Assembly (NCBI RefSeq): GCF_041146795.1
Contig: NC_135177.1
Span: forward strand, 20,101,560-20,165,559
Length of the DNA: 64,000 bases
Source of the DNA: Maylandia zebra
Lineage: Eukaryota > Chordata > Actinopteri > Cichliformes > Cichlidae
Direction: 5' to 3'
Position 1 is the stretch's first letter. Every line of letters starts with the position of its first letter. The notes beneath the pieces were generated by a model. That model ran no database searches. It was given only the letters and a program-made list of their open reading frames with translations, and was not told the origin of the DNA. Both the position numbers and the translations under genes were made by a program. Below, piece after piece: positions 49,611 through 61,860 of this stretch.

Positions 49611-52343
49611 ATGGCCGACAAAGAAAACAGAAGTATGGATGTCGATAAGAGAAAGAATAAACCTTGTGGTAGTCAAGTTAAGCCATTATCTGACGAAGTT
49701 ACCCAAAGAAAAGACAACCGGGGCAGCACTGACGGCAAGAAGGACGCCGAAGAAAGCCGTGCCACGACACGATACTGCGAGAAACTACAGGCATGGATGT
49801 GGCAGTACTACAGTGGATATGTGAACTGGCAAAGCTGGCTAGCAGCGTCAGCCATGTCCTACCCTTACTGTTTACAGCCACCTAACGGGACTTCGACCGT
49901 TCTTGATATCAACTCCCAGCACTGGCATAATAATCCGTTTGGTCTTCCGTTGCCTCCTTACCCACCCGCGGCCGGCTCCTCGAGCGGCCGTGCAGGTGAA
50001 ACCATCGTCGGGGCAGCAGTGCCTGCTCAGCCGCAGCAGCAGCAGCAGGCGAGGGAGAATGGAAATGCACCGAGACCAGGTAAAAGCTGCTACAGACAGT
50101 ATAACCATATCCGATTTTTCCTAACTCCAAGGGTCACTACATTTGAGGGTTATGATGACCCTCTGGGACTGAGCGCCTTTAAAAACAATTGAAAGGCAGT
50201 CCGGCATCCCTTAATAAAACAAACTTCTTTGCTTCTTTTCTCCAGGCCGAGAGTACAGTATTCCTTCTCCTCTCCAAAGACTAATGGCTGAGATGGTGGA
50301 TTTCTTCATATTGTTTTTCATCAAAGCAACTATAATCATCAGTATTATGCACCTTAGTGGAATCAAGTGAGTTTGTGTATTTATGCCATCCATCCATCCA
50401 TTCGCTTCCGCTTATCCTTTTCAGGGTCGCGGGAGCCTATCCCAGCTGTCATAGGGTGAAAGGCGGGGTACACCCTGGACAGGTCGCCAGTCTGTCACAG
50501 GGCTAACACATAGGGACAGACAACCATTCACACTCACTTGCACATTCACACCTAGTGGCAATTTGGATTATCCAATTAACCTATCCCCACAAGCTGCATG
50601 TCTTTGGACTTTAATGGTAAATGGCCTGTATTTATATAGCGCTTTACTAGTCCCTAAGGACCCCAAAGCGCTTTACATATCCAGTCATCCACCCATTCAC
50701 ACACACATTCACACACTGGTGATGGCAAGCTACATTGTAGCCACAGCCACCCTGGGGCGCACTGACAGAGCCTTGTGTATTTATGTTTTTCTAAAATTTT
50801 TTATTTTTATCCCTTCAAGAAGGAGACTCGTAATCAGACTAAGACATTCTTTAGACCTGTATCGTTTCATTCACTTTTCAGAGATGTTTCCAAGTTCGCC
50901 ATGCATTTTATAGTGGAGGAAATCGATGAAGACACATCGATGGAGGAGCTGCAGAAAATGATGCTTGTTGCTCTTGTGTATCGGATATTAGTTTGTTTTT
51001 ATGAGGTGAGTGGACACGGAGAAGTTTTATGCTGTTATCTGGAGTCTTGACTAGGATGTTGGTCTTAAGGGTACAGCTGCTAGGGGAACCAGGGGCTGTC
51101 GTACTCCTAAGTATTTTGCTCTGTGTGTAATTCCGTCTTCCAACAAACTGTGTTCTCATAACCTTAGAGCGTCTCCATTAAAATGGGCAGGTGCCAGTTT
51201 GTCAGTGCAATAACATACAAAAACCTACATAAACTTGTTTATTCATTCCTGATTTTGTCACAGTCCCTTACTGTCAGCTGATTTGACATGCGACCCTCTT
51301 GTCTTTGGACAGCTGCCACTAAGCCGGCTACACAACAGCAACAGCGGGTTATAAGCTAACATTATGCCAGCTAATGTTAGGCTCAATTTTCCTAAAAGTC
51401 ACACTTTCGCTCTGATAAACAGTTTGATTACACATCTCACGTCATATGAGGGTCTGGTTGGTAAGTGTCCGAGTCCAACAGTGTTACATTTACTTCAAAG
51501 AAAGTTTCACTAACTCTGACTAACAGCAGCTAATGGAGGCTAACAGCAGCTAGCAGTGGCAAAACCAGCAAGAAAAAGTCTGAGATATCAACTCACCTCA
51601 GTGTCGCTGTCGTCAGTCAAAAGTGAGCTTCACTGACTCATTGACTCTTATCGGAGTCCTTTCACAAAGTTTTACAGCCTCCTCCAACATAAATGGACTA
51701 CAACACCAGCATATCAACAGCTTAGGTAGCAGACTGAAAGCTTCCACTCACTACAGACGAACAGCAGCCAGAGTTGTTTGTTCTACCGTGGCCACCGTAC
51801 TTAGAGTTAAGCACTTAAGGAAGAAGACTGAACTCAGTCGACTGCAATTTGCTGACATCTAGCAGTGATATTTTACCGACCGTAACTTGTTAAATTGTTT
51901 GTGGAAAATGTATTTTATGTTTGGTAGCTGATACACGTTTCTCTTTTTAGATCATATGCATTTGGGGAGCAGGAGGAGCCACTCCCGGAAAGTTTCTCAT
52001 TGGACTCAGAGTCGTGACATGTGACTCATCAGTTCTGGTTCAGCCTAACAGGGTTCTTGTCGTGCCAGCAACTAATGTCTCTCTTTCTGCGTGAGTATTT
52101 ATTTATTTATTTTTTTAAAGATTATCCATCAGAAGTCACAGCGTGCATGCAAACAGCCTCACATCACATAACGGTACTGTTTCTGTCTCCCTCTTCAGAT
52201 CGACTGTTCGAGCCTTGAATAAGAACTTTTCCATTGCCTTCTTCTTCCCAGCCTTCATCACTCTTCTGTTCTTCCAGCACAACAGGACTGTGTATGATAT
52301 GGTTGCTGGTACAATTGTTGTCAAGCGATCCAGGGTCAGATGA
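49611..52343 (+). CDS. fam8a1: FAM8A1, RDD-domain membrane protein
   Basis: In mammals FAM8A1 is an ER membrane cofactor of the HRD1 ubiquitin-ligase complex in ER-associated degradation. The exons are 49611-50079, 50246-50366, 50882-51005, 51951-52090 and 52199-52343, in phase, giving 332 residues. The N-terminal half is hydrophilic with a Pro/Gln-rich part and a conserved block RYCEKLQAWMWQYYSGYVNW. The RDD domain starts at about 157 (REYSIPSP) with three hydrophobic segments: MVDFFILFFIKATIIISIMHL, MMLVALVYRILVCFYEIICIW and FSIAFFFPAFITLLFF. It includes the conserved GAGGATPGKFLIGLRVV and ends AGTIVVKRSRVR. I chose the ATG at 49611 (MADKENRS) over an in-frame ATG 30 bp upstream, as it looks like a native N-terminus; the upstream one remains possible. 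Intron 2 contains two repeats. Confidence 0.94.
50385..50612 (-). mobile_element. tRNA-derived SINE fragment in fam8a1 intron 2
   Basis: The reverse complement contains 'ccaaagacatgcagcttgtg', 'ctgtgacagactggcgacc' and 'acagctgggataggctcccg' and ends in a short (GGAT)n tail. It is the same family as the interrupted SINE at 14372-14800, lacking the tRNA-like head. Confidence 0.75.
50613..50775. repeat. Dispersed fish repeat (unclassified)
   Basis: The sequence 'ggtaaatggcctgtatttat' with 'atagcgctttactagtc' and 'caaagcgctttacat' is a word order I know as a common dispersed fish repeat. It abuts the SINE directly. Confidence 0.5.
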
Positions 52344-55300
52344 TGCTGCACAGAAGAATGGCCCCACAATAACTCTGAACAGGCACTGAGTGACAATTTG
52401 TTTTCTTTTTAAAAATATAACGTCGACTGAACTCAGACACCTCCCTTTCAAGGTATTGTCAGAGCACAAGAGAATCGGGATGGTTGCATTGAGTTTGAGA
52501 CACACCAATATGAACTGTTTCAATTTGGATTTGTTGTGTTTCTGACACACACACTGTATTTCTGCACGTATGTCTACATGCTGCTTTCAGAATCAGGTCC
52601 TGTGCAAGGAAAAAATGATGGTATCTGCTAAGTTTTTATTGACAGAAGATTTGCTTCCTTTTTAAAATTGTCTTTCAAGATTAAGGGTGACTGTCTAACT
52701 TGGCTAACTCAGTATTTAAAGTTTCAGTAGACAAGGAAACCAGAGAAGACAGGATTTTATTTAAAAGAACAGCCAGAATATGAAGATTAAAGAGCCCTTT
52801 TCTTGCACCTTTTTTTGTTCTGTTTAACCACCCCCACTTTAAAAAAAAAAAAATGTAAAATAATATTAATAATAATATATAATAACATTTTGCACTGCTC
52901 ACATGATCTGGTATGAAAGGCAACAAGATTAGAGGCAACAAATCTCTAATGCACGAACATTTCCCCTTTTAAGGAGGCACAGAGTCTAGGAGATAGATAT
53001 GTAAGTTTCTGTCCCATCTAAAGGTGCTGACAGTGTCTCAGCAGCAGCTTAACCAGGCATTAACAAGTGCTCATGTCATTTTTCCAAGCGTTTATTTTCT
53101 AGTCATTTCCTGGGGGATGTGCGTTGTGATTGGCCAAGGTCTACTGGGGCAAATTTTTTATTTTATTATTTTTTTTAAAAACTTGAAGACAGAGCTGGGA
53201 GAAGGTGCAAGACTCTAGTTTCCTTTCCATCTGCTTGAGTTATTATGCAGTGTTTTTTTTTTTTTTTTTTTTAAACATTTTGCCTGCAACAAGTTTAAGT
53301 TGCTAATCCTGCATTAATGAGATTACGCCATCAAGTATGTCTTTGTATTAAATACGTACCCTCAGACTTGTATGCTCAGACTCAAAATTTTTGATCATTG
53401 CTCACAGTGGGAATCATGCATTAATGATAACGTGTGATTATTGCTGCTTTGTAATAGCTGATTGTAGTCTTATCATTAGCACTAACATTTGGGAGAAATT
53501 GAAGCAGAGGAGTAACAAATGGAAAAACACCACATGGCTGGATGGATGGATGATACCACAATATGCAAAATGCCCTATGATCTGTGCAAAGGTGATTGAA
53601 GCTGCCGTGGAATCAAAACCACTTAAGATCTTATGATAATTCCTACTAATTGGCCTAATTTAATAACAGATGGCATTATCAAGTGTTTACACATTTAATT
53701 ATGAGAGCTTATAGAGGAAATGTACTGTGACAATTTCTGCTAAAAAAAATGCATTAATGGACATTTTCTACTCCAGTTTCCTTGATCAAAGACACTGTTA
53801 AGCATTTTTTTCTGTGTGCTAAAGTACCAAAAATGCCTGCTAGATGTGCTGTGATGAAATCTACTGTGTAACTTGATGACAATCTGTAAATGGGCCGACT
53901 TCAGTCGTGAGAGGATTACACTGTGTAAAAATGGCAGCTTACTGATCCTATTTTTCTTATTAATAAGACTTTGGCTCCACCTGTTGTACATCTGTTGGTC
54001 TTGCAGACATCAGGCTTCTGCCTCTTGTGATGAATCACAGAGATCACTACATGGTAACATGCCTACATTTGTCTCTTTGTGATTTTCATTCATCCTCGCC
54101 GAGAACCAATCGCTGTGTGCCCGTGACATGAATCAATCCGACTCTAACAGCAGCTTGACTCAGCTTGTTTTTGAGACGTTTCTCCCATGCTTAGACTTTT
54201 CTGGCATGTCACATGTGCTCCGAGGGGACTGTGGAAGCGCCAAGTGTTGGCAACTGTTGACATGGTGATTGTGTTAGGCCCACTAAGTGGCAGTTTCAGC
54301 TGACAGCCACAGATGGTACTCCCAGATTACAGAGCGACTCCCCGCCCCCCCTCACATGCGGCTGCCATGCATCATGCCATAGGGAATAGAAAAATGTAGC
54401 TTATTGTTGTGAAGAAAGTGTGGGCAGACACTGCCCACGAGTATCACTGTGCTATATTCTGATGAGTGAGTGTAGCTCAGTTTGGAGTTGAAGCGTTTTT
54501 TGTAATTGATTTTATTATTGACATCTTCTGGCTCGCATCCAAAAAAAGAGTGCAAGAGACAGATTTTAGGAAAGCTCAAGGGGACATTTATCCCTGTAGT
54601 TAATGGCAAATTTTTGTGTTTAACTTCTTAATATTTTACAAAACCTCTCAGCTGCCGAAGTAAATGAAGACCTTGCAATCGCTTGTAGTTAGAAATACTC
54701 CTGGCATTAGTATGTAAATCCCACTGATGATCGCCTACATTTCCATAAATGGAAATGTGCCACTAAGCATGGAAGTGCTGGAAGAGATTCCTCATGTAGC
54801 CTCGTAAAAATAAATTTAAATATCAATTTTTAAAACATGAAAGGAAATAATGGAGGTTAGAGGAGGTGAGCTGGGTGCAAAAATGTATCGCTCATAGTAT
54901 ATTTATGTTGTCATGCCCTGCTTCAGAAATCTACTTCCTACCTGTCACATGCCATTCGTTATCAACCTGATGTGTCCAGCCTGAGTTCCTGCCACTCTGT
55001 CTGGCTCTTTTAACAAGGAAGTCATGTACAGGCTCACGGATTTCTCAGACAGCCATGTACAAGCCAGAAGGAATGAAGTAAACAGTCTGGGCTCAACTAG
55101 ACTAAAATATTCCCTAAGTTTGTGTCCTTACACTCATTATTTGGTCATTAGATCCTCCGCAGTGGCAGGTGGTGCTGCTGCTCTTCACACACAGACAACA
55201 GCAGCAGGCTCCAGGTGTTTTGAAGTCGTGAAAAGGTGCTGTGGGCTGAAATAGTGCTCGCTGCTGATGCTTTTCCTCTCTGGTGTGTCTGTGCCTGTTG

Positions 55301-55802
55301 GTATTCCTCTCAAGTGGCATCAGTAATTACAGGCTGGCTGGGTTCTACCTGAGTGGAAAGGGCTGTTGATGAAGAGGAGACCTGTTGACTGGGGAGGGAG
55401 ATAAGTGACTGCTCTAACGGATGTCATAAGGCAACACATATTTCATGGGCACATTCACACACATAAAAACTTTTGCTGGCTCCTAATGTCGCTACCTACA
55501 TGCACAGAATTTATTCAGCTGCGCAGATCAGCACTTATCTAATGGTTTCTCATTTAGTTTATTGCTTTTTAAAAACTTTACATGTTACTACTGGAGAAAA
55601 AAATGTCTGAGAGAACTAACCTTAATGTTTAACCCTATGTTTTGGCAAAAAGAAAAGAGATTTCTGGGGAAACAAATAAGGGTTGTTTCATATAAAATGT
55701 CCGTTTTTAATGGGCTATAATGGAAAATAGTTATTAGTTATTGGAAAAAGAGCTTTCTAACCTCTGTGGGATTTACTTGGCTAATTAACGGTAAATCAAA
55801 TG
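52344..55802. other. fam8a1 3' UTR and gene-free region
   Basis: The first kilobase probably includes the fam8a1 3' UTR. Poly-A and poly-T runs lie near 52840 and 53252. No exon or repeat family is recognised further on. Confidence 0.4.
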
Positions 55803-56357
55803 CACACACTGGCTATTTTGTTCAACTGCTCGTTAATGCAAATATCTAATTAGCCAATCACATGGCAGCATCTCAGTGTATTTAGGCATTCATATCTGGG
55901 TGTTACGAAACTGCTGATCTACTGGGATTTTCCCACGCAACCATCTCTAGGGTTTACTGATAGTGGACTGAAAAAGAGGAAAATATACAGCAAGTGGGTA
56001 AAAATAGTAACTCAAATAACTACTCATTACAACAAAGGTATGCGGAAGAACAGCACTGGAATAATGAGGCTACATTTTATACAGGCTCACCAAAATTGGA
56101 CAATAGAAGTGTTGCCTGGTCTGATGTGACTAGAATTTTGCTGCGACATTTGAATGGTGGTTTCAGAATTTGGCATAAACATCATGAAAGCATGACCTGC
56201 CTTGTGTGTGCAGGTCAGGCTGATGGTGGTGGTATTAGGATGTTTTCTTGGCACACTTTAGGCCCCTTAGTACCAACTGAGTATTATTTAAACACCACAA
56301 CCTACCTGAGTGTTGTTGCTGTCCCTTTACGACCACAGTCTGCCCATCTTTGTAAAG
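55803..56357 (+). mobile_element. Internally deleted Tc1/mariner-type transposon
   Basis: Family-typical stretches are in order: 'gttcaactgctcgttaatgc', 'agccaatcacatggcagc', 'ctgctgatctactgggattt', 'aaccatctctagggtttac', 'ggctcaccaaaattggacaa', and transposase-like 'cttggcacactttaggcccc'. Large internal parts of the transposase and the right end are missing. Confidence 0.8.
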
Positions 56358-56445
56358 ATCATTGTAGGGTCTTTACCTTACCTTAGAGCGCTTTGAGGCA
56401 ACTGTTGTTGTGATTTGGCACTATATAAATAAAATGGAATTGAAC
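56358..56445 (+). mobile_element. L2-type LINE/SINE 3' tail
   Basis: 'tgtagggtctttaccttacc' is followed by 'gagcgctttgaggcaactg' and 'tataaataaaatggaattg', the standard tail. It abuts the preceding Tc1/mariner relic. Confidence 0.8.
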
Positions 56446-57506
56446 TGAACTGAATCTTCTTCACACGTACCTAATCACATTAAAACCATCAAACAATCTG
56501 TAGGTCACTTTTTGTGGCACCTGTGATTGGACTGGGATAATTTAATTTAGCGGTCGAGTCGTTGCCCTGGGCTGTTTTTACAGAGAGGTTTGGGGACTGA
56601 ACAATTGAATTTTTAAACTTTTTCAAAGCAGGCTGTTATTTTTATTATATGTCTTACCTTGAAGTACATGTAGTTGCCACCTCTACCCAGTTCTTGTAGT
56701 TATTTTAGACAACTGTAATAACAGTGACGCTGCACTCAGTGGCCCTTTGCTCAAAAGAAGAGTGGTTTGAATATTTTTATTTATTTATTTTTGTTTGTAT
56801 TGGAATTTTAATGGCATTGGCTCAATAGCTTACATACAGTCGATTAGTCTGATCAGCAGTTTACTATTTTAGGTTATTTCCTTTTACAGTTCCAATAAAT
56901 GAACAATTAAAGGGCTTTCTAGGATAGTTGAAGAATAAGAATGCGTATGATGTGAACTCATTTTCCAGAATAGTACATTGCCTGTGCAGGAGCTCATTTT
57001 CCTGTTATAAAAATAGATGTGAATATGAGGCGCGTACAAACTCAAGATGAGTGATATAAAAGCATACAGAGAGACTGTGAGTGTGTGCATTGAAATGAAG
57101 CAGTACAGCATTCATACCATTTTCTGTGACATAACAGCGGGTTTCTGGGTTTGTGTTTCTGAATACAGTAGATTTCTGCTCTAGGCAGTGAGTGGCTTGA
57201 GTTGTCAAGACAACCATGGATACTGCAGAGAAATTCAGCCTTTTCTCTCTTTCTTAGATTATGGTGGTATAGAGCAAAATCAGATGGAAACTCCTTCATG
57301 TTTGGTGAGAAGCTGAAGGGTAAAAAAATATGTCTGTCTCGCTGGTATCATTTAGAAAGCCACTTGTCTTTTTGTGGCTTACTTGTGACTTCGGTTTCCT
57401 TTATCTCAAGAGAGTGTATCTTGGTTACATGTCAGCAATTCACTGGGCTAAGATCAAATGCTAAAACAGTTGCTAAATATAATTAGAATAAAAAGAAGAG
57501 CGTGTA
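56446..57506. other. Intergenic sequence, nothing recognised
   Basis: AT-rich. No exon or repeat family was identified. Confidence 0.35.
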
Positions 57507-58065
57507 CAGTCATGTGAAAAAGTAATTTTTGTATGTCACAATGTTTTGGCCACAATGCACAACATATCAGCACGAACACCTCATACTAACTCTTAAGCAC
57601 GGTAGTGGTGGGATAATGAATTGGGTTTGTTTTGCAACCACAGGACTCTCTTCTAGAATCAAATGTGAGGCCGTCTGTCCTAAAGCTAAAGTAAAGCTTG
57701 GCAGAATTTGGGTCATGCAACAAAAGGATAGTGATCCCAAGTGCAGCAAATCTACGAGAGTATAGCTGAAAAAGAAAAGAATCGAGGTGAGGCAATCGCC
57801 CAGTCAAAGTCCAGACCTCGAAATGCTGAAGTGGAACATGAAGAGAGGTGAGCAATAAACAACAACATGCCCACAAACCTCAATGAACTGAAACGCTGTA
57901 CAGAAAAATGGGCCAAAATTCCTCTGCAATGATGTGAGAGACTGATAGTCATACCGAAACTGCTGGGACGCCCACTCCCGCAGAAGGTCCTGTTAGAAGC
58001 TACTGAAGCATGTGGGGTACACGCGACTGCATAGTGCTGCAAAAACGTTCTTTTTCACATGACTG
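57507..58065 (+). mobile_element. Short non-autonomous Tc1-like element
   Basis: 559 bp flanked by TA. The ends CAGTCATGTGAAAAAG and CTTTTTCACATGACTG are exact inverted repeats. The interior keeps decayed transposase words (GGIMNWVCFATTG, then IWVMQQKDSDPKCSKST near the second catalytic Asp). It is a different family from the element at 11120. Confidence 0.92.
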
Positions 58066-59468
58066 TAGCTGGGCTTTAAGTTAGTTAGATGAGCATAATC
58101 TGCAGCTTTTTGACTAAATGTGTTTATTAAACTCTTTAGTTCAAAAGGGGTCATGAATATTTCATAAATTTAATAACAGTAAATTTTGAGAGTTTTACAT
58201 TGCTTTAATCTGATTCCATATGCCTGTGTTTATAACATTTAGTCATATTGGGATTTGCTGGATGGCATAAGGCAGTTTAAAGCATAAGGCAGAGACAAAT
58301 GGCAACATACTGAAGTATCTATCCAGCTCTGAGCTACAGCTCAAGAGTCACAGAGGCTGATGAACAGCCCCCTGCTGTGTGAGTTTGGTATTGAGCCTAC
58401 AGTCCAGTATGACGGGAGGAGCTGGCAGTCTGTCACTGGGGTCACTGAGGTCACTTCAGTCCATGATGGATTTCTTGACAGGAATATTCAAATGTTGTGC
58501 TCATAACAGAGGAAATGTGTCTGTAGTAACTTTGACTCTGTCGTAGTGATAAATATAAGAAGACTGTGTTATTAGGGGAGGTTATTACTCATTACTCTTT
58601 CCTGTCTTGGCTCACAAACCACCCAGCAAAACACTTGCGAATGTCTTTAGAAACTGCGATTAAAAGGCCAACATTAACTTTACTTCCTGGCTCCACAGTG
58701 TGCTTATTTATTTATTTATTCACAATTTGGTGTCTTTCTGATTCATTTGGTTCGAACCCCACTGAGCTCCTGCAGTGGCTGTATTCCTCCTCCACAAATC
58801 ACTCCCACCCAATCCTTTAGTTGCCTAAACTATGTTCTGGAGATGTGCGTAAGCAGTGGCTTGCTATTTTCAGCTGAATGAAAAGAGTCTTGGCACTTGG
58901 ACTCAGGATGAAATCTGTTTTGTTCTGCTGAATTTGGCTCCCACCACATGCACAGTATCTACATGAAACAGAGTTAAAGAACTCAGTTTAATTGTGTCCT
59001 GCAGTAAAACCACCACCATCTGACTGAGAGGAATGACTTTTAGAGTGATGTTTTGTCGCCATGGGAATCTGTCGTATATAACGATGGCAAAAATAAACCC
59101 ATTTTGATAGAATGCATTTGTTTGATGTCTGTTGAAAATGTTAATGCTAATCTTTCTGATCTTTCTGATGTAACAGGTTGATTAAAAGGTTGTCTACTCC
59201 TCCACATCAAGCATCAGCTGCTTAAACTATGAATCATTTTTTAGCTCTTGTGTTTTGTAGGGAAAACCTTCAGACCCTGAATCAACAAAACATTTCCTAA
59301 AATCTACAGCTGACCTTGACACTATGAAAAGTTTTTTCAACAGCTTATTTTTTTTTAAATGTGCTTATTTATTTATTTTTTTTACAAAGACCCAGGGTAA
59401 CATTTTTTTTTGAAACATTTCAGTGCTTCATCCTCTCGCTTACACGTCATTCCTTTCATCTTTAGATA

Positions 59469-59531
59469 CCCAAGGACTCTGTTCAAGGTCACTGTGAGCA
59501 CAACAATTGCTCTATTGTAATTAAACCTCCA
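59469..59531 (+). repeat. First member of a ~60-bp direct repeat pair
   Basis: It shares CTGTTCAAGGTCACTG and TATTGTAATTAAACCT with 60600-60660, in the same order and orientation. Confidence 0.8.
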
Positions 59532-60599
59532 CTCCTGTGATAATCTCTCACAGAAGCCCAAAGTGTACAATATCCCCCGTTCAAAACAGTGAAAACTGAG
59601 TCGATTTAATATTCGCACACCTCTCACGAGAGCACGCAGGACCCAAAACAAGAGGACGGGTCGGTATCGCCTGCCTCGTGGACCTGCTGTCCCTTTTTGC
59701 TCTTTTCATTAACTGCTAAATTCACTGGCTTTCAATAGGCTCTTTCAGCATGTCATGCTACACCACCACTGAGCTACAGCCACGTTGCCACCCATCTTTC
59801 TTAATGGGGACTGGAGACTGTGGAGCTGCCTTGTTGCCATGGCAGCAAGCGCTTTCACATTCTCCCCACATAGAGTGGAGTATGCATGTTGTCCTTCCAA
59901 ACTGGAGCGCGCCACAGCAGAGACAGGTCTGCTCTCAGACAGGACTGAGCCAGGGTTATTTACCTCCTGCTCTGATACCAACTGCCCTCCTAATCCCACC
60001 ACCCACACTCCACTTTCCATTCTCGTCATTACTTATGCATTCCCTGTGGCTGCTCTCTCACAGAGAACTTTGCTCCAACAGGTGCTTTTTAAAATATTTC
60101 TTAAAGCTTGCTTGTTATTTTTCACAAGGGTGTAGCAGTGAAGTGGAACTAGTCATTGGGGGCTAGGAACTTATCTATTGTTTAGATGTTGTGAAGGAGC
60201 CTTAAAATGAAATAAAAAGTCTGGGTTTTAACTGCATTTTCCCCATCTTAGTAAAGATAATGTTAAGAATAATACATCAGTAGCCCTTTGAGTGACCGGT
60301 AATCTCCCCAGGGTGTTCCTGGCATTATACACCTTGTATCTGTTGCTGACTTTAGCTCCCCTACAATCCTCTAAAAGATAAGAAGGTCCACGGGTGAATA
60401 AATCAGGTTTGTATTATTAATAGTTTATTTAATTCATGTTACTAATATATCTCCAACAATATAAGGTAATACCAACATGGTAAATCCTGAAATTAGAGGA
60501 GTTGGGATGTTTAGTTTAGTTGTTGTATAGTTTTCAATTGTTTTGCTTGAAAATATTAATCAGTTATCAAATTTGATTGTTATTTCCTGTCCATCAGTC

Positions 60600-60660
60600 C
60601 ACCAAGGAATCTGTTCAAGGTCACTGGGAACACAACAGCTGTATTGTAATTAAACCTGCA
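60600..60660 (+). repeat. Second member of a ~60-bp direct repeat pair
   Basis: This is a direct copy of 59469-59531 with a few substitutions and one 3-base gap. Both members contain TCAAGGTCA, an extended nuclear-receptor half site. Confidence 0.8.
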
Positions 60661-61229
60661 TGGGGACATGTGCATGTTTAAAGCCAACATTTTCATGTAA
60701 AACTAATGAAGCCTTAAAATGCTGACAAAAAAATTATAAAAGGCTGGCATAGAACATATAGGTAAAACAAAATATTGGTTTTTTTGCAAACCTCCTTATA
60801 ACACAGTAATAGGGGGTTTATTACAAGCATAGAGTGTCTAACGAGTGCTGAAAAGAAAGTAACCCAATTACCATTCAGAAGTATTGTATTTTTATTTAAT
60901 TTTGCATGCTACTTCATCTTATTATTAATGTGACACTTTCCACCCCACTCTGTTCCCCTGTACAGGTGGCGTTTTTGATAAGACTACTTTTTCAGACAGC
61001 TGATTCATATATTTGTTTCTTCTAGGCTGGCCTATTATACATTCTTTCTATAATGTTTTTCTAAAAGTTCCCTGAAAAAAAGCCTGCAGATGGTAAAAAA
61101 ATGTTGCAGTGAGAGTACTGACCGGGGCTACAAAGACAGATCATATTTCTCCCATATTGGCTTCTCTTTATTTGCACCCTTTAAAAAAATGACTACTTGA
61201 ATTTAAAATCTTTCTTCTCACATAAATAG

Positions 61230-61860
61230 CATTGAATCCCAATAGAGCACTTCACTCTCACACTGCTGACTTAACTGTGGTTTCTCGAGTTTCTGAAAGT
61301 AGAATGGGGGGCAGATCTTTCAGCTTTCATGCACCTTTTCTGTGCAACCAGCTCCCAGTTTACACTGGGGAGACAGACAACATCTCTATTTGTAAGATTA
61401 GGTTTAAAACTTTGCTTTTTGATGAGTCAGGACTGGATGTCATGACCCCGAACTGTAGTTTAGTTATGCTGCAATCAGCTCAGACTGCTGGGGACTTTCC
61501 ATGATGCACTGACCCTTTCTTCTCCACCCTCTCTTTTCACCACCCACATAATTTACTACTGCTTGCTATAAAGTTTTGTCTTCTCTCTCATGTTTGTGTT
61601 CTGTCCCCGTTTCACCAAGCCGTCCTTTTTTTCTCCCTAACCGGTCCCGGCAGATGTCTAGCTGCCTTCCCCCCGATGCTGGCTCTACCAGAGGTTATAC
61701 TTCCTGTCAAAAGGGAGTTTTCCCTTCCCACGATCACTAAGTGCTTGCTCATAGGGGATTTTATGATTATTTTCCCTCTAACATTTTTTATGTGTCTTTT
61801 ACCTTGCTGTATAAAGCAAGATGATGTTGTAAGTCGACGCTATATAAATAAAACTGTATA
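61230..61860 (+). mobile_element. L2-type LINE 3' end
   Basis: A decayed C-terminal coding stretch (GGRSFSFHAPFLCNQLPVYT, then CKIRFKTLLF) is followed by the family 3' UTR ('cctgtcaaaagggagttttc', 'aagtgcttgctcatagggg') and the tail 'gctatataaataaaact'. Confidence 0.8.

Larger units (their letters stand above)
58066..61229. other. Gene-free region
   Basis: No coding exon is recognised. It contains a pair of similar ~60-bp segments (59469-59531 and 60600-60660), listed separately. Confidence 0.4.
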
